Source: Paenibacillus alginolyticus DSM 5050 = NBRC 15375 (lineage in GTDB: Bacteria > Bacillota > Bacilli > Paenibacillales > NBRC-103111). Taken from it: a DNA stretch of 64,000 bases. The stretch is taken from contig NZ_KE383949.1 in NCBI RefSeq assembly GCF_000422905.1, forward strand, positions 62,001-126,000. Reading direction: 5' to 3'. Position numbers and translations under genes: made by a program. This document shows positions 62,217-64,000 of this stretch, piece by piece (the stretch's first letter is position 1; the number at the start of each line of letters is the position of its first letter). Under the pieces are notes generated by a model. It saw only the letters and a program-made list of their open reading frames with translations, searched no databases and had not been told where the DNA came from.

Positions 62217-62256
62217 GGCTGTCTTAAAAGTCAATTGACTTTGAGACAGCTTTTTG
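62217..62256 (+). terminator. Terminator after the YuiH-like gene
   Basis: GCTGTCTTAAAAGTCA pairs with TGACTTTGAGACAGC with small irregularities, followed by TTTTTG and more T. The gene-free stretch 62200-62638 otherwise holds the TTGTTG hairpin pair at 62326-62398 and unassigned sequence. Confidence 0.85.
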
Positions 62257-62325
62257 TGTTTTTTTGTGTTAGGGGAGAAGGCGAAGCTACTCCATCTACC
62301 GCAAAATCGCCTATATTGGGCTCAA

Positions 62326-62398
62326 TTGTTGTACATGATGCAACAATGAAGGGAGAGAGGCGGGATTTGGGCAGCAATTGTTGCACATTCTACAACAA
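62326..62398. repeat. Two TTGTTG/CAACAA hairpins 52 bp apart
   Basis: TTGTTG at 62326-62331 pairs with CAACAA at 62341-62346, and TTGTTG at 62378-62383 pairs with CAACAA at 62393-62398. Both loops are 9 nt and both stems are preceded by CAA. The 52-bp spacing resembles that of the other extragenic repeats in this window. Confidence 0.6.
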
Positions 62399-62638
62399 CA
62401 TCTAACATATGGGTTCACTCATCCTGCAACATCAAGTAACGATGGATTCCAATCCCTACACTTCATTTTGTTCGGATGGTTAGCAATGCCGTGAATCGAC
62501 TAAATGATCAGATTATCGCCTCGTCCCTAGAGGTGGGAGACTAGTCAAAAGTTGAGGGCTTGTGAGTTTTTTGTGAGTATGAAATGATAGGATCAATTGC
62601 ATGACTTTGCATGCATGACAGGGAAAGAGGACACTATC

Positions 62639-64000
62639 GTGAATAATTTTCGCCAGTTTATTGGCATTGGCATCATTCTATCTCTCTCAATCCTATTATT
62701 TATAGCTATTTATTCGCATACAGTACCAAATAGGGATTCACAGCTTGCCAAGCAGGGAGTGCTGGATTTAAGGGGTTGGGATTTTCACAAGCAAGGGCTG
62801 GTTGCTCTCGACGGCGAGTGGGAGTTTTATGAGGGGAAGCTGCTCGAACCTGCTGATTTTAGCGAGGCTGTGCGGAGCGATGCTACTTATCTATTTGTCC
62901 CAGGCACATGGGAAGGTAAAAAGAAAGATGGCGGCATGAGCAGAAAAGGCTTTGGAACTTATCGGCTTAAAGTGCTGGTAGATAATAACGATGATATCTA
63001 TGGTTTAAAAGTAAGAAGTGTTCGTATGTCTCACAGCTTGTATATCGATGGCAAATTAGAGGGCGGGAGCGGAAGTCCGGCCATTGTCAAAGAAGCGAAC
63101 ATTTCCGGCAATACGCCGTACAGCACTTTTTTTCATGCGCAAGGCAAAGAAATCGAGATCATTATCCAAGTGGCCAATTATGAATTTACCAACGGCGGTA
63201 TAATCAACTCCATCCAGTTCGGATGGCATGGAGATATTACGAAGCTGAATAGCTTATTGATCGGCAGTGATCTGGCTTACGCGCTCATTTTTGTCATGTT
63301 TGGCGCCTATCATCTCAGTCTCTATGTTTTGCGTAACAGAGAAAAGACGTACTTGTACAGCGGGATGTATTTGTTTTCCCTTGCGCTCATTCAATTGCTG
63401 TTTGGCGAGAAATTGCTTCAAAGGCTCATACCGGAAATACCTTTTTATGTTGTCTATAAATCGCTGGATCTAAGCGAATTTCTTAGTTCTGTGCTAAGTA
63501 TTCTATTCTTCAGTTCCATGGACGGCAGACTGATCTCGCATCGAATGAAGATTGCTTTAATTTCTCCGAATGTCGTTTACATAGCGGCGATTCTCGTGCT
63601 TCCCTATTCGCTTTATAATGAAGTGAGAGGTATATTTTTTCTTTACATGGCGCTGGTCCCTCTTTATTTGCTTGGCAGAATGATTTATTTATTCGGAACT
63701 AGCCCGAAGGGAACATCGGAACGAAAAGAGCTTTTGCTTTTCATCGGCGTCATCATTTCATTGTTGATTTTTTTGGTCGACGGGACTCTTTATGCGGAAA
63801 ATATGATATCGACGGATTTACGAGGAAAAGCTGCCGTGATCGGTTTCATATCTTTAATGAATCTTTTACTAGCTGCCCGTTTAACGACGGCCTATACAAA
63901 GACGGAAACACTGACGCATCAATTGACGATTTCCAATCAACTGAAGGACGAGTTCTTAATGCACACGTCGCATGAAGTCAAGACACCGCTGCACGGCATT
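62639..64000 (+). CDS. 7TM-DISM sensor histidine kinase, 3'-truncated by the window edge
   Basis: The frame starts at GTG 62639, 8 bp behind AAAGAGG, and runs off the right end after 454 codons. A membrane anchor (about 7-25) is followed by an outer beta-sandwich sensor domain (LRGWDFHKQGLVALDGEWEF, FVPGTWEGKK, GTYRLKVLVD). A seven-helix membrane block spans about 205-420 (LAYALIFVMFGAYHLSLYVL and so on), the 7TMR-DISM arrangement. The last residues, LKDEFLMHTSHEVKTPLHGI, are the start of a HisKA dimerisation domain with the phospho-accepting His. An ATPase domain must lie beyond the window. The ligand is unknown; carbohydrate binding is common in this class. Confidence 0.9.
   Translation, partial: MNNFRQFIGIGIILSLSILLFIAIYSHTVPNRDSQLAKQGVLDLRGWDFHKQGLVALDGEWEFYEGKLLEPADFSEAVRSDATYLFVPGTWEGKKKDGGMSRKGFGTYRLKVLVDNNDDIYGLKVRSVRMSHSLYIDGKLEGGSGSPAIVKEANISGNTPYSTFFHAQGKEIEIIIQVANYEFTNGGIINSIQFGWHGDITKLNSLLIGSDLAYALIFVMFGAYHLSLYVLRNREKTYLYSGMYLFSLALIQLLFGEKLLQRLIPEIPFYVVYKSLDLSEFLSSVLSILFFSSMDGRLISHRMKIALISPNVVYIAAILVLPYSLYNEVRGIFFLYMALVPLYLLGRMIYLFGTSPKGTSERKELLLFIGVIISLLIFLVDGTLYAENMISTDLRGKAAVIGFISLMNLLLAARLTTAYTKTETLTHQLTISNQLKDEFLMHTSHEVKTPLHGI

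Overview
The window reads as chromosomal DNA from a Gram-positive spore-former of the Paenibacillus type. The evidence is: two LplABC/YtcP-style sugar ABC importers without their own ATPase, each driven by a YesMN- or YesS-like AraC regulator; a SigI/RsgI pair; a split glycine decarboxylase (gcvPA/gcvPB) under a tandem glycine riboswitch; frequent TTG/GTG starts behind strong GGAGG sites; and large secreted multi-domain glycosidases. No rRNA, tRNA, prophage or CRISPR was seen. Two genes run off the ends: leuB at the left and a 7TM sensor histidine kinase at the right.

Layout. 0-3 kb: 3' part of leuB, a DUF2935 protein, a PerR-box-preceded 2-Cys peroxiredoxin, and a GcvH-like protein without the lipoyl lysine. 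3-12.6 kb: a sensor kinase, an AraC response regulator, a lipoprotein, two permeases, an oxidoreductase and a metallophosphoesterase, apparently one sugar-uptake locus. 12.6-18.7 kb: an accessory stretch with a TetR/unknown divergent pair, a DinB remnant, a decayed TnpB element, a YheC/D-like ATP-grasp protein, and a TetR/P450 pair with two matching palindromic operators. 18.9-31.2 kb: a minus-strand alpha-glucan cluster containing two copies of a [DUF4912 - GH57::GT4 fusion] module, a nucleotidyltransferase::phosphomannomutase-like fusion whose mutase half has lost its catalytic motifs, a small KTSC-like protein and a GH15 glucosidase. 31.4-41 kb: a Cys-rich small protein, a LytTR regulator opposite a kinase-less membrane sensor, an XRE regulator, sigI-rsgI, a Fur-box-preceded PepSY protein, an aldo/keto reductase and pepA. 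41-44.3 kb: a membrane protein and an MFS/oxidoreductase pair. 44.3-55.6 kb: a second sugar-uptake locus (YesS-like regulator, LplB, LplC, lipoprotein) ending in a 1683-residue secreted glycosidase. 56.6-61.5 kb: gcvT-gcvPA-gcvPB on the minus strand, with gcvH divergent. 61.6-64 kb: a YuiH-like molybdopterin protein and the partial kinase.

The least explained parts are non-coding or degenerate. Two 176-bp elements (27609-27784 and 31933-32108) carry four 20-bp boxes at identical offsets (0, 51, 106, 156) in forward-forward-reverse-reverse order, with largely unrelated sequence between the boxes. They bracket one copy of the GH57::GT4 module. Other unusual DNA includes a 66-bp tandem array with a higher-order A-B-C unit pattern (55735-56285), a run of 17 GAAACA hexamers just upstream of pepA, and two further paired-hairpin repeats with about 52-bp spacing. 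The duplicated DUF4912/GH57::GT4 set with its degenerate mutase partner is the best candidate for an incompletely described biochemical system. The 176-bp element is the best candidate for an undescribed DNA or RNA element.

All family assignments come from reading motifs by eye. No database search or folding program was run.
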